The notes: generated from the sequence alone by a model not told the origin. Positions 44,473 to 53,132 are shown, counted from the stretch's first letter. The stretch: DNA of 64,000 bases from Chryseobacterium sp. 3008163 (GCF_003669035.1 NZ_CP033070.1:620001-684000), one strand, 5' to 3'. Numbers and translations: made by a program.

Positions 44473-46170
44473 TTAAACCAACTTCATCAATACATTCTCA
44501 TCAATCTTCTCCACTTTCACCAAATTATGTTTAGTCAAAGTTTTAGAAGCTTTATCCCATTTTTTACCAGATAATTTGCTTAAAGTTTTCACTTCAGCTA
44601 AAGCGATTTGTTCGCCAGATTTTAGGATATCAAGAATGATCTTTTCATCTTCTCCTAATTCAATTTGAGCAACGGTTTTTTCTGGTCGCATTTGAGGGAA
44701 GAATAATACTTCCTGAATTGATGGATTATTGGTTAAGAACATAATCAATCTGTCCATTCCGATTCCTAAACCTGAAGTTGGTGGCATTCCGTATTCTAGA
44801 GCTCTCAGGAAATCTTCATCGATAAACCCAGTTGCTTCATCATCACCTTTTTCAGCTAGTTTCAACTGCTCTTCAAAACGTTCTCTCTGATCAATCGGAT
44901 CATTTAACTCTGAATAAGCATTGGCAATTTCTTTACCACAAACCATTAATTCAAAACGCTCAGTTAAACCATCTTTGCTTCTATGTTTCTTGGTTAAAGG
45001 TGACATTTCAATCGGATAATCGGTAATAAAAGTCGGCTGAATGAAGTTTCCTTCACATTTTTCACCAAAAATTTCGTCGATTAATTTTCCTTTCCCCATC
45101 GTTTCATTCACTTCGATTCCGATAGACTTTGCAAAATCGAACAATTCTTGTTCAGATTTTCCTGTAATGTCGAAACCTGTATATTTGATGATGGCATCGG
45201 TCATTGAAACTCTTGGATAAGGAGCTTTCCAGCTAATTGTATGTTCGCCAAAAGTTGATTCTGAATTTCCGTTCACAGAAGTTGCACAGAATTCCAGTAA
45301 TTTCTCAGTGAAATCCATCATCCAGTTGTAGTCTTTGTAGGCTACATAAATTTCCATCGCAGTAAATTCCGGATTATGGGTTCTGTCCATCCCTTCATTT
45401 CTGAAGTTTTTCGAAAATTCGTAAACACCGTCAAATCCACCAACGATCAATCTTTTCAGATACAATTCGTTTGCGATTCTTAAATATAAAGGAATATCTA
45501 AAGCATTGTGATGCGTTATGAATGGTCTAGCCGCAGCGCCACCGGGAATTGACTGCAAAATTGGAGTTTCAACTTCAAAATAACCTGCGTCATTGAAAAA
45601 AGTTCTCATTGCATTGAACAGTTTTGTTCTTTTCACAAAAATTTCTTTCACTTGCGGATTCACCGTTAAATCGACATAACGCTGTCTATATCTCATTTCA
45701 GGATCATTGAAAGCATCATGCACCACTCCGTTTTCGTCAGTTTTTGCTTGTGGAAGCGGACGCAATGCTTTGGTAAGCAACGTAAAATTTTTCACCAAAA
45801 CCGTCATTTCACCAACCTGAGTTGTGAACAATTCTCCTTCGATTCCGATGATATCACCGATATCTAATAAGTGTTTGTAAACGTCGTTGTATAAAGTTTT
45901 ATCTTCTCCGGTACAGATTTCGTCACGGTTAAAATAGACCTGAATTTTCCCTGTAGAATCCTGCAATTCAGCAAAAGAAGCCTTCCCCTGAATACGGCGA
46001 GACATCAGTCTGCCCGCAATCTTCACCTGTTTACTTTCAGAAAAATTCTGTTTTATAGATTCTGTAGTATCTGTAACCGTGTATTCTTCTGCCGGGAATG
46101 CGTTGATTCCCATTTCAACAAGCTTAGTCAGCTTTTCTCTTCTAATGATTTCCTGTTCTGATAATTGCAT
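44473..46170 (-). CDS. lysS: Lysyl-tRNA synthetase, class II
   Basis: Charges tRNA-Lys. 565 residues. N-terminal OB fold (VKIAGRLMSRRIQGKASFAEL), then class II motifs: motif 2 FRNEGMDRTHNPEFTAMEIY and motif 3 GLGIGMDRLIMF; also RQRYVDL and PGGAAARPF. A C-terminal extension of about 65 residues (EDEKIILDILKSGEQIALAE to the end), likely helical, is longer than in E. coli LysS but common in flavobacteria. Start MQLSEQEIIRREKL. Single gene. Confidence 0.96.
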   Translation of the reverse strand: MQLSEQEIIRREKLTKLVEMGINAFPAEEYTVTDTTESIKQNFSESKQVKIAGRLMSRRIQGKASFAELQDSTGKIQVYFNRDEICTGEDKTLYNDVYKHLLDIGDIIGIEGELFTTQVGEMTVLVKNFTLLTKALRPLPQAKTDENGVVHDAFNDPEMRYRQRYVDLTVNPQVKEIFVKRTKLFNAMRTFFNDAGYFEVETPILQSIPGGAAARPFITHHNALDIPLYLRIANELYLKRLIVGGFDGVYEFSKNFRNEGMDRTHNPEFTAMEIYVAYKDYNWMMDFTEKLLEFCATSVNGNSESTFGEHTISWKAPYPRVSMTDAIIKYTGFDITGKSEQELFDFAKSIGIEVNETMGKGKLIDEIFGEKCEGNFIQPTFITDYPIEMSPLTKKHRSKDGLTERFELMVCGKEIANAYSELNDPIDQRERFEEQLKLAEKGDDEATGFIDEDFLRALEYGMPPTSGLGIGMDRLIMFLTNNPSIQEVLFFPQMRPEKTVAQIELGEDEKIILDILKSGEQIALAEVKTLSKLSGKKWDKASKTLTKHNLVKVEKIDENVLMKLV

Positions 46171-46348
46171 TATAATTCAATTTTTTCGAATTGCAAAAAT
46201 AGTGAATTTTAAGCGTTTATGAAACTGGAATTTTATTTAAACCACAAATCGTTAAATTCGACATAGTCAAGGGTCACAAAAGTTTTTTATTTTATTAAAA
46301 CTAATTAAGATTTCCCCTTTAAAATTGTTATGATGATTTAAGTATTTA
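46171..46348. other. Upstream region of lysS, nothing recognised
   Basis: First part of a 376-bp gene-free stretch. AT-rich, no frame, tRNA or hairpin with T-run seen. The rest of the stretch (46349-46529) is occupied by two repeats. Confidence 0.5.
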
Positions 46349-46411
46349 AACCACCCCGTCAAAAATTCTTTCGAATTTTCGGCAATCCTCCAAAGAATGG
46401 AAATTTTTGAC
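46349..46411. repeat. REP-like inverted repeat (CACCCCGTCAAAAATT type)
   Basis: GTCAAAAATT (46358-46367) and AATTTTTGAC (46402-46411) form a perfect 10-bp stem around CTTTCGAATTTTCGGCAATC and further bases. It resembles short dispersed intergenic repeats of flavobacteria that open with ACCACCCCG; that is recollection, not a search. Confidence 0.55.
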
Positions 46412-46423
46412 AATGAATCACTC

Positions 46424-46529
46424 GCAGCCCGACTTGAGTGGAGCTCTTTTTGTGAGGAGGAACGACGATCAAAAAAGCGGGAACCCTTCGACTTCGCTCA
46501 GGATAAACTACTGGCGGATTAAGCTGCCC
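46424..46529 (-). repeat. Dispersed two-box intergenic repeat, copy 1
   Basis: On the minus strand: GGGCAGC-TTAATCCGCC, then an inserted CCTGAGCGAAGTCGAAGG sequence, box A GTTCCCGCTTTTTTG, a 17-nt spacer, and box B CAAAAAGAGCTCCACTCAAG ending GGGCTGC. Boxes A and B also occur at 52940 and 59477. The inserted piece matches another widespread short repeat type. Confidence 0.75.
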
Positions 46530-46546
46530 AAATAGAAAAGTTAATC

Positions 46547-47467
46547 TTAAAAATTACTTCTTTCATTTTGAGGAACAAACGTCCAAGCCAAAATTCTACT
46601 CACTTTCTGACCCTGCGACATATCAATCGTTTTTACTTCAACAGCTTTAACTTTCTTTAAAAGTGAATTCAATTTAAAAAGATTATCTTTTTTAGAAACC
46701 AAACAGGTAAACCAAAGAATTTGTTTGGAATACAAAGCACTTTCCTCAATCATTTTTGAGATAAAAGCCAACTCGCCTCCCTCACACCACAACTCTGATT
46801 GTTGTCCGCTGAAATTGAGATTGGGCTTTTGAACTTTTGATTTGAGATTTTTTGTTTTTCTGAGATTTCCTTTCATTGCAGATTCTTCCGAATCATGGAA
46901 AGGTGGATTGCACATAGAAAACGCAAATTTATCTTCGGAATTGAGAATATTTTTAAAGATAAATTGAGAATCCGGCTGAAATTTCAATTGAACATTTTCA
47001 GACATACTCAGATTTGCATCTAAAATCTTCTGAGCATTTTCTAAAGATTTCTTATTGATATCTGTACCCAACATTTCCCAGCCATAAGATTGATAGGCAA
47101 TCAAAGGATACACAAGATTGGCTCCAGTTCCGATATCTAAACCTTTTACTGATGAACCTTTCGGAATTTCCTTTAAAGTTGCACCCAATAAATCGGCGAT
47201 GTAATGAACGTAATCTGCACGTCCCGGAATGGGCGGACAAAGATTTTCGTCTGGAACATCCCAATTTTTAACATCATAAAAATGTTCCAATAAGGCTTTA
47301 TTAAGCAATTTTACGGCTTTCGGAATGCTGAAATTGACGGTTAAATTTCCGTAAGCATTTTTAAATACATAATGTTTCAGTTCCGGCACACAGGAAATCA
47401 GTTGTTCAAAATCGTAAGGATTTTTGTGAAGATTTCTTGTGTGCAGTCCTGATTTTTCGGCGGCCAT
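46547..47467 (-). CDS. rlmF: 23S rRNA (adenine(1618)-N(6))-methyltransferase
   Basis: Methylates A1618 of 23S rRNA. 306 residues, typical length. The start region (AEKSGLHTRNLHKNPYDFEQLISCVPEL) and PPIPGRADYVHYIADLL are family-specific; SAM binding is at KGLDIGTGANLVYPLIA; the N6-adenine motif is MCNPPFHDSEESA. Its start lies 3 bases after the stop of the cytochrome c gene, so the two are co-transcribed with the upstream small lipoprotein. Confidence 0.93.
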   Translation of the reverse strand: MAAEKSGLHTRNLHKNPYDFEQLISCVPELKHYVFKNAYGNLTVNFSIPKAVKLLNKALLEHFYDVKNWDVPDENLCPPIPGRADYVHYIADLLGATLKEIPKGSSVKGLDIGTGANLVYPLIAYQSYGWEMLGTDINKKSLENAQKILDANLSMSENVQLKFQPDSQFIFKNILNSEDKFAFSMCNPPFHDSEESAMKGNLRKTKNLKSKVQKPNLNFSGQQSELWCEGGELAFISKMIEESALYSKQILWFTCLVSKKDNLFKLNSLLKKVKAVEVKTIDMSQGQKVSRILAWTFVPQNERSNF

Positions 47468-47470
47468 GAA

Positions 47471-47833
47471 TTATTTTTTCTGTGACAGAATATATTCCAC
47501 CATTTTTTTGGCATCTTTTTTTGAAATCTGCGGATGAGGCTGCATCGGAACGCTTCCCCAAACTCCACTTCCGCCTTCAATAATTTTTGAGGCAAGAATC
47601 TCAATATCCTTTTCAGAATATTTTGCCGCAATCTCTTTGTACGAAGGTCCTATCAAACGTTCATCAGCATTATGACATGCCATACAATCTGAAGCTTCTA
47701 TTAAACTTTGCCCCGAAACATTGGCAGTATCAGGCGTAGAAGTATCTGCTGATGGCTGTATTTCTGAATTTTCTTTTTTAGAACAGGAAACAACAAGTAA
47801 ACTTACCATTCCTGTTAAAAACAGTTTTTTCAT
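47471..47833 (-). CDS. Small class I cytochrome c, lipoprotein
   Basis: 120 residues. Lipobox in LFLTGMVSLLVVSC (Cys 17), a Ser/Thr/Pro-rich linker, then one heme site ASDCMACHNADERLIGPSY (CxxCH) with a distal Met in SVPMQPHPQISK. This is a single-heme electron carrier tethered to a membrane. Its ATG overlaps the stop of the upstream lipoprotein gene by one base (TAATG). Confidence 0.88.
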   Translation of the reverse strand: MKKLFLTGMVSLLVVSCSKKENSEIQPSADTSTPDTANVSGQSLIEASDCMACHNADERLIGPSYKEIAAKYSEKDIEILASKIIEGGSGVWGSVPMQPHPQISKKDAKKMVEYILSQKK

Positions 47834-48051
47834 TATTTAGCAGTTGCCGTAGAATCTGTAGATGGTGATGGAGCAGGAATTGCAACCGCAGGAGCCGGTG
47901 TAGAATCTTTTTTAGTAGAATCAACTGGCACTGTAGGTGCTACAGGCTCTTCCAACATAATATTGCTGTCTTGTAATGATTTGTCAGCTTTTTTTGAACA
48001 ACTAACTGCGAATACACTTCCGATAAATGCGATTGCTAATACTTTTTTCAT
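47833..48051 (-). CDS. Small Pro/Thr-rich lipoprotein
   Basis: 72 residues. Signal and lipobox VLAIAFIGSVFAVSC (Cys 18), then a low-complexity mature part rich in Pro, Ser, Thr, Asp (EEPVAPTVPVDSTKKDSTPA and onward). No domain. It overlaps the cytochrome c gene by one base, so the two products may act together, for instance as a tether or spacer. It may share ancestry with the linker of the cytochrome. Confidence 0.7.
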   Translation of the reverse strand: MKKVLAIAFIGSVFAVSCSKKADKSLQDSNIMLEEPVAPTVPVDSTKKDSTPAPAVAIPAPSPSTDSTATAK

Positions 48052-48086
48052 ATGTATATATTATTTATTTTTAAAGGTCATATGTT

Positions 48087-48135
48087 ATCGCCCAACTTTT
48101 CTATATCTTGGTTAATGTAAACCAATCGTGGCGAT
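48087..48135. other. Nested inverted repeats upstream of the lipoprotein-cytochrome unit
   Basis: ATCGCC (48087-48092) pairs with GGCGAT (48130-48135), and inside it TTGGTT (48108-48113) pairs with AACCAA (48120-48125). Position 36-84 bases upstream of the minus-strand lipoprotein gene suits an operator or a structured mRNA leader. No T-run. Confidence 0.35.
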
Positions 48136-48330
48136 TTCATAGGTAAATTTCTATTTATTTTCTATATTTAAGAGAATCGCAAGTACGATTTCTTTATTTT
48201 CTAATTCGATCACAAAAATATAAAAATAAAGTTTTATAATAAGAGAGTTCTTGCCTTTTTTAAATCATATTTTGTATTATCATTTTAATTAATAATGATT
48301 ATATTTAAGGGTGATTTTAAAACTAATAAA

Positions 48331-48978
48331 ATGGTCATCATATCAAAAATCCTTTTTTTCTTTAGTCACCATGGTTTTTATTCCGTATTGATATTTATTT
48401 TATTTTTCGGGCTTTTATCTATCGTCACTCGGAAAGCGTGGGTACTCATATTTATTATTCCTTTATCCATAGGTAATGGCTTTGCCGGGCAGTATCTGAA
48501 CGCTTGGTTTCTTAATAAATATGGAGTCGAAAGCACGGCAATTATCACTTCAGATGTTGAAACCAATTCAACTTTGAACGACCAATACATTCATGATTAT
48601 GAAGCCATTGTAAAAAAACAGGATGGCAAATATGTTGAAACTTTTTTTTCAACGATGTCTGCGGCGATTTATCCTCTAGAAAATGCAATCAGAATTCCTG
48701 TTCCCGACAAAGAATTTCCTGTAAAATTCATTCCTGGATATGAGAAAAACATTGTTATTCTTTTTCAACAATCTGAGGAAGGTAAAAATTTGAGAATGTA
48801 CGAATTACAACGCCCAATTAATTCTGCAAGAATAAAATATGAAGCCGACAGAACCAATATAAAATTTATAAAAGATTATATTCTTGCATTAGAAGATTAT
48901 GTAAAAGTGTATGATGATGAACAATTTAAATCAAAAATCACCGAACTGAAACAAGAATTACAACTTCTGGAAAAATAA
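48331..48978 (+). CDS. Membrane protein of unknown function
   Basis: 215 residues from ATG 48331. Two N-terminal membrane segments (FYSVLIFILFFGLLSIV and AWVLIFIIPLSIGNGFAGQY) followed by a soluble region (NKYGVESTAIITSDVETNST onward) and a charged C-terminal helix (KSKITELKQELQLLEK). An in-frame ATG 36 bases upstream would add a charged stretch MIIFKGDFKTNK before the first membrane segment; I prefer the shorter form. No family recognised. The trp leader follows. Confidence 0.6.
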   Translation: MVIISKILFFFSHHGFYSVLIFILFFGLLSIVTRKAWVLIFIIPLSIGNGFAGQYLNAWFLNKYGVESTAIITSDVETNSTLNDQYIHDYEAIVKKQDGKYVETFFSTMSAAIYPLENAIRIPVPDKEFPVKFIPGYEKNIVILFQQSEEGKNLRMYELQRPINSARIKYEADRTNIKFIKDYILALEDYVKVYDDEQFKSKITELKQELQLLEK

Positions 48979-49024
48979 ATTTTCATTTTTTTGAATTTTT
49001 TATTTCTGATATTAAAAAAAGTTT

Positions 49025-49032
49025 TACATTTG
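49025..49032 (+). promoter_or_regulatory. -7 promoter element TACATTTG of the trp operon
   Basis: TACATTTG matches TAnnTTTG and ends 4 bases before the ATG of the leader peptide, so the transcript should begin at or very near that ATG. The -33 region is weak (TTTCTG near 49003). Confidence 0.6.
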
Positions 49033-49036
49033 TCCC

Positions 49037-49114
49037 ATGATTAATTCAGTTAACAAAAATTGGTGGTGGCACTCAAACTCTTCGTCGGGTCTGATGCTAT
49101 TGTCGTGTTGTTAA
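49037..49114 (+). CDS. trpL: trp operon leader peptide
   Basis: 25 codons starting MINSVNKNWWWHSNSSSG and ending LSCC-stop. Three consecutive Trp codons (TGG TGG TGG, 49061-49069) are the tryptophan sensor: ribosome stalling there when charged tRNA-Trp is scarce would favour an antiterminator over the terminator at 49148. The ATG is 4 bases behind the -7 box, so it is probably read from a leaderless mRNA. Confidence 0.85.
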   Translation: MINSVNKNWWWHSNSSSGLMLLSCC

Positions 49115-49147
49115 TTTACAGCAAGAATATTATAGAAAAACATACAG

Positions 49148-49180
49148 AGACTTTGACGATTGCGTTGAAGTCTTTTTTTT
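49148..49180 (+). terminator. trp attenuator terminator
   Basis: An 11-bp stem (49148-49158 with 49163-49173, two G-T pairs; AGACTT...AAGTCT ends) with loop ATTG and eight Ts, 34 bases after the leader-peptide stop and 25 before trpE. This is the attenuator of the operon. Confidence 0.85.
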
Positions 49181-49204
49181 GTCAAAAAATTTAAAATTAT
49201 CAAA

Positions 49205-50629
49205 ATGTTTAATACCAAAATTAATATAAAAACCACCTCAAGAAAATCACTCGGGGACCTTCAGACTCCTATGAATATTTATCTTCAGATCAGAGATAAA
49301 TTTCGTGATACCATTCTTCTTGAAAGTTCGGACACCAAGAATATCGACAACAATTTTTCTTTCATTGCAGTGAATGCTATTGCAGGAATTGAGATTAAAA
49401 ACCTTCACGAGTTTGAAGTAAAATTCCCGAATAAAAATCCGGAGAAAAAGCCTTTGGAAAATATAAAAGTCACCGATTTGCTCAATGATTTCTCTAAAGC
49501 TTTTGTATGTGAAAAAACCAACGACCCCATTGAAGAAACGGCGCAAAGCCTTTTTGGATATACAAGTTTTGAAGCCGTTCCGCTTTTTGAAAATATCCAG
49601 TTTAAGCCTCAGAGCAAAGAAGTCGAGATCCCTATTTTGCGTTACAGACTCTATCAATACGTGATTGCCATTAATCATTTTAATGATGAAATGCATTTTA
49701 TCGAAAATCAGATCGACGGTGTAAGATCTGAAATGCGGTTGCTTCAGGATTTAATTAAAAATAAAAATGCCCTCGTTTATCCTTTCGAAAAAGATGGTTC
49801 TGAAACCTCAAATCTTACCGATAATGAATATCTGGAATTGGTAGAAAAGGCTCAGAAACACTGTATGAGAGGTGATGTTTTTCAGTTGGTTTTAAGCAGA
49901 AGATTCGAACAAAAATTTAAAGGAGATGAGTTTAATGTGTATCGTGCTTTGAGAAACATTAATCCATCTCCATATTTGTTCTTCTTCGATTATGGAAATT
50001 ACAAACTATTCGGTTCAAGCCCTGAAAGTCAATTAATTATTAAAAACAACAAAGCCATCATTCATCCCATTGCAGGAACTTTCAAAAGAAGCGGTGATTT
50101 TGAAACCGATTTGCAGTCTGCCAAAGCTTTAAAAAAAGATCCGAAAGAAAATGCCGAACACACCATGTTGGTTGATTTGGCTCGAAATGATTTAGGCAAA
50201 ATGGGAAAAAACGTAACTGTGACCAAACTGAAAGAAATTCAGCTTTTCTCACACGTTATTCACATGGTCAGTGAAGTGACTGCAGAAGTTGAAGAAAATA
50301 CCAATCCGTTTGACATTGTTTCTAACACCTTTCCACAGGGAACTTTAAGTGGAGCTCCAAAATACAAAGCCCTTCAGCTCATCAATGAATACGAAAAAGA
50401 TTCCCGTGGATATTATGGTGGTTGCATCGGAATGGTTGGTTTGAATGGCGATTGTAATCAGGCCATTATGATCCGAACGTTTTTAAGTAAAAACAACACT
50501 CTCTTTTATCAGGCAGGGGCAGGATTGGTCGCAAAATCAGTTCCTCAAAACGAACTGGAAGAAGTAAACAATAAACTGAACGCTTTGAAAAGAGCGGTAG
50601 AAAAAGCGGAAAAATTAGTTGTTAATTAA
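49205..50629 (+). CDS. trpE: Anthranilate synthase component I
   Basis: Converts chorismate to anthranilate with ammonia from TrpG. 474 residues. The N-terminal LLESSD element is the tryptophan feedback site of TrpE; the catalytic part shows QLVLSRRF, PYLFFFDYGNYKLFGSSPES, HPIAGTFKRSG, DLARNDLGK, PQGTLSGAPKYKA and YYGGCIG. First structural gene behind the attenuator; trpG starts 15 bases on. The closest alternative, para-aminobenzoate synthase, is disfavoured by the operon. Confidence 0.95.
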   Translation: MFNTKINIKTTSRKSLGDLQTPMNIYLQIRDKFRDTILLESSDTKNIDNNFSFIAVNAIAGIEIKNLHEFEVKFPNKNPEKKPLENIKVTDLLNDFSKAFVCEKTNDPIEETAQSLFGYTSFEAVPLFENIQFKPQSKEVEIPILRYRLYQYVIAINHFNDEMHFIENQIDGVRSEMRLLQDLIKNKNALVYPFEKDGSETSNLTDNEYLELVEKAQKHCMRGDVFQLVLSRRFEQKFKGDEFNVYRALRNINPSPYLFFFDYGNYKLFGSSPESQLIIKNNKAIIHPIAGTFKRSGDFETDLQSAKALKKDPKENAEHTMLVDLARNDLGKMGKNVTVTKLKEIQLFSHVIHMVSEVTAEVEENTNPFDIVSNTFPQGTLSGAPKYKALQLINEYEKDSRGYYGGCIGMVGLNGDCNQAIMIRTFLSKNNTLFYQAGAGLVAKSVPQNELEEVNNKLNALKRAVEKAEKLVVN

Positions 50630-50644
50630 TTATTATAAAATAAA

Positions 50645-51253
50645 ATGACAAATATACTATCAACCAACAACCAACAACCAACAACCAAAATATTGGTCTT
50701 CGATAACTACGACAGCTTCACCTACAATCTCGTTCAGATGATTGAAAAAATCACGAATCAATCAGTTGACGTTTACCGAAACGATGAAATTTCATTGGAA
50801 GAAATAGAAAAGTACGATAAAATTATCCTTTCGCCAGGACCAGGAATTCCTGAAGAAGCTGGAATTTTGTTGGATTTAATTAAAAAATACGCACCAACAA
50901 AAAGTATTCTCGGAGTTTGTCTCGGTCAACAGGCGATCGCAGAAGCTTTCGGTGGAAATTTAATCAATCTGACAGAAATTTTTCACGGAGTAGCAACGTC
51001 TTCAAAAACCATTAGAGAAAATGTAAAATTATTCAAAGATTTACCCGAAGAAATCGAAGTCGGAAGATACCACAGCTGGGCAGTCAATCCCGAGAATTTC
51101 CCTGCAGAACTAGAAATCACCGCAACCGATAATGACGGAATGATCATGGCTTTGCAGCACAGAAATTATGATGTTCACGGCGTTCAGTTTCACCCAGAGA
51201 GCATTTTAACTCCCGATGGAGAACAAATTATCAGAAATTTCCTTCTTAATTAA
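50645..51253 (+). CDS. trpG: Anthranilate synthase component II (glutamine amidotransferase)
   Basis: 202 residues, class I glutamine amidotransferase that supplies ammonia to TrpE. FDNYDSFTYNLVQMIE at the start, the catalytic Cys in ILGVCLGQQAIAEAFGG, and His/Glu in GVQFHPESILT. A low-complexity N-terminal stretch (NNQQPTT) precedes the domain; a later start is possible but no better codon was seen. Follows trpE closely. Confidence 0.95.
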   Translation: MTNILSTNNQQPTTKILVFDNYDSFTYNLVQMIEKITNQSVDVYRNDEISLEEIEKYDKIILSPGPGIPEEAGILLDLIKKYAPTKSILGVCLGQQAIAEAFGGNLINLTEIFHGVATSSKTIRENVKLFKDLPEEIEVGRYHSWAVNPENFPAELEITATDNDGMIMALQHRNYDVHGVQFHPESILTPDGEQIIRNFLLN

Positions 51254-51264
51254 GTTCAAAAACA

Positions 51265-51948
51265 ATGAAAATTTTAAGCTGGAATCTTGAACGGCCGAAG
51301 AAAAATCAGTTGGCGAAAATAAATCAAATTCAAAATTTGATAAAAAATGAAAATGCTGACATTATTATTGTGACAGAAAGTAATCGATGCATTGATTTTG
51401 GACAAGAATATTTTGAGCTTCATACAGATTTCCTGCATTCATTTCATGATCATCAAAATTATTCTGAGGGCGAAAACAGAGTCAGTATCTATTCTAAATT
51501 TCCTTTCAAAAAGCAAATTTCAACTTACGATTCTTTCACAACCGTTTGCGGTTTAGCAGAAACAAATTTTGGTGAATTAGTGATTTATGGAAGCATTATC
51601 GGAATCTTCGGCGGAAAAGGTCTTCATTTTGAAAATGATTTGGAACAACAGAAAAAAGACATTAAAAATTTAAAAGGAAATATTTGTTTTTCAGGAGATT
51701 TTAATATTTCGTTTTCAGGATGGAAATATCCAAGTATAAAAATAATTGAAGGAACTAAAGAATTTTTCAGTGCTCAGAATTTAGAAATAATTACAGAAAA
51801 TAATAAAGACAGCGCTATCCACACCATCTTTAATAAAGATTTTTTAAAAGATAAAATTTACACTACAAAAATGATTGAAATCGATAGAAAAATATCGGAT
51901 CACAACCTGATTATCTGCGAAATTTCAAAACAAAATCAACAATCATGA
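51265..51948 (+). CDS. Endonuclease/exonuclease/phosphatase-family protein inside the trp operon
   Basis: 227 residues with the fold's ordered motifs: MKILSWNLERP (catalytic Asn), IIIVTESNR (metal Glu), CFSGDFNIS (DxN) and KISDHNLIICEI (DH). No signal peptide, so cytoplasmic. It lies 11 bases behind trpG and overlaps trpD by 4 bases (ATGA), so it is translated with the operon although no tryptophan role is known for the family. Substrate could be nucleic acid or a phosphoester. Confidence 0.82.
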   Translation: MKILSWNLERPKKNQLAKINQIQNLIKNENADIIIVTESNRCIDFGQEYFELHTDFLHSFHDHQNYSEGENRVSIYSKFPFKKQISTYDSFTTVCGLAETNFGELVIYGSIIGIFGGKGLHFENDLEQQKKDIKNLKGNICFSGDFNISFSGWKYPSIKIIEGTKEFFSAQNLEIITENNKDSAIHTIFNKDFLKDKIYTTKMIEIDRKISDHNLIICEISKQNQQS

Positions 51949-52934
51949 AAGAAATACTAGAATACCTTTTCAATCATCACACCTTATCAAAATCGGAAGC
52001 AAAAGCGATTATGATTGAAATTGCTCAAAATAAATTCAATGCCACCGAAGTGACAGCTTTCGTCAGTATTTTTCTGATGCGAAATATCACTTTAGAAGAA
52101 CTGGAAGGCTTTAGACAGGCGTTACTCAGCATGGCAGTTCATGTAGACATCAAAGCCGACAACACCATTGACATTGTAGGAACAGGCGGTGACGGAAAAA
52201 ACACCATCAACATTTCCACTTTGGCCAGCTTCGTCGTTGCCGGAGCCGGGCAGAAAGTGACCAAACACGGAAATTACGGAGCTTCTACCATTACCGGTTC
52301 GTCAAATGTGTTGGAAGCATTGGGTTATCAGTTCAAGAAAACTTCAGAAGAATTAAATCAGGATTTGGAAAAAGCCAACATCTGTTTTCTGCACGCTCCT
52401 TATTTTCATCCGGCATTGCAGTCTGTAGGTGCTTTGAGAAAATCTCTGGGTTTGCGTACGTTTTTCAACCTGCTTGGTCCTTTGGTCAATCCTGCGAAAC
52501 CTCAGTTTTCAGTAATTGGCGTTTACAATCTTGAGATCGCAAGAATTTATCAGTATTTGCTGCAAAAAGACAGTCGGGATTTTATTTTGGTGCATGGTTT
52601 GGACGGCTACGACGAAATCAGCCTCACCGGAGACAGCAAAATCATCACGAAGACCGGCGAAGAAATTTATTCCTCAAAAGATTTAGGTTTTAATCCAGTA
52701 GATCCTCAAAACATTTCAGGTGGTTCAACCATTCAGGAATCTTCGGAATTATTCAAAAATATTCTGGAGGGAAATGGTTCGGCAGATCAAAACGCTGTGG
52801 TTATAGCCAATGCAGCCATTGCACTATATCATACAAAAAAATGGGGTTCATATCAGGATTGTCGTTTGCTCGCACAGGAAAGTTTAGAAAGTGGAAAAGC
52901 CTTAATCAGTTTAAATGATTTGATTAAGCAATAG
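51945..52934 (+). CDS. trpD: Anthranilate phosphoribosyltransferase
   Basis: Attaches phosphoribose to anthranilate. 329 residues. PRPP-binding motif DIVGTGGDGKNTINIST, then KHGNYGASTITGSSNVLEAL, HPALQSVGALRKSLGLRTFFNLLGPLVNP, and VHGLDGYDEISL. Overlaps the preceding gene by 4 bases; followed by a 225-bp repeat-bearing gap before trpC. Confidence 0.95.
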   Translation: MKEILEYLFNHHTLSKSEAKAIMIEIAQNKFNATEVTAFVSIFLMRNITLEELEGFRQALLSMAVHVDIKADNTIDIVGTGGDGKNTINISTLASFVVAGAGQKVTKHGNYGASTITGSSNVLEALGYQFKKTSEELNQDLEKANICFLHAPYFHPALQSVGALRKSLGLRTFFNLLGPLVNPAKPQFSVIGVYNLEIARIYQYLLQKDSRDFILVHGLDGYDEISLTGDSKIITKTGEEIYSSKDLGFNPVDPQNISGGSTIQESSELFKNILEGNGSADQNAVVIANAAIALYHTKKWGSYQDCRLLAQESLESGKALISLNDLIKQ

Positions 52935-52939
52935 TTTTC

Positions 52940-53055
52940 GGACGACTTTTCCGCCCTCCGTTCCCGCTTTTTTGTCATTGCGAACGAAGTGAAGCAATCT
53001 GTTGCACGATTAATCAATCGCAATGACAAAAAGAGCTCCACTCAGGTCGGGTCGC
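52940..53055 (+). repeat. Dispersed two-box intergenic repeat, copy 2, with a nested inverted repeat
   Basis: Left arm ending in box A GTTCCCGCTTTTTTG, spacer, box B CAAAAAGAGCTCCACTCAGG ending GGGTCGC. The spacer is an inverted repeat of the widespread TTGTCATTGCGAAC...GAAGCAATC type closing with TCGCAATGACAA. It lies inside the trp operon, between trpD and trpC. Confidence 0.8.
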
Positions 53056-53089
53056 AATTTCGTCATCAATATAAATTTTAGTTTTAAAA

Positions 53090-53132
53090 GTCCCGAAGGG
53101 ACGAGTTAACAAAGGATAGGATGAAATCCTAT
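53090..53132 (+). repeat. Paired short palindromes ahead of trpC
   Basis: GTCCCGAAGGGAC (53090-53102) and ATAGGATGAAATCCTAT (53116-53132), two small hairpins 13 bases apart. The ATG at 53121 lies inside the second one, so it is unlikely to be the trpC start. Confidence 0.6.
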
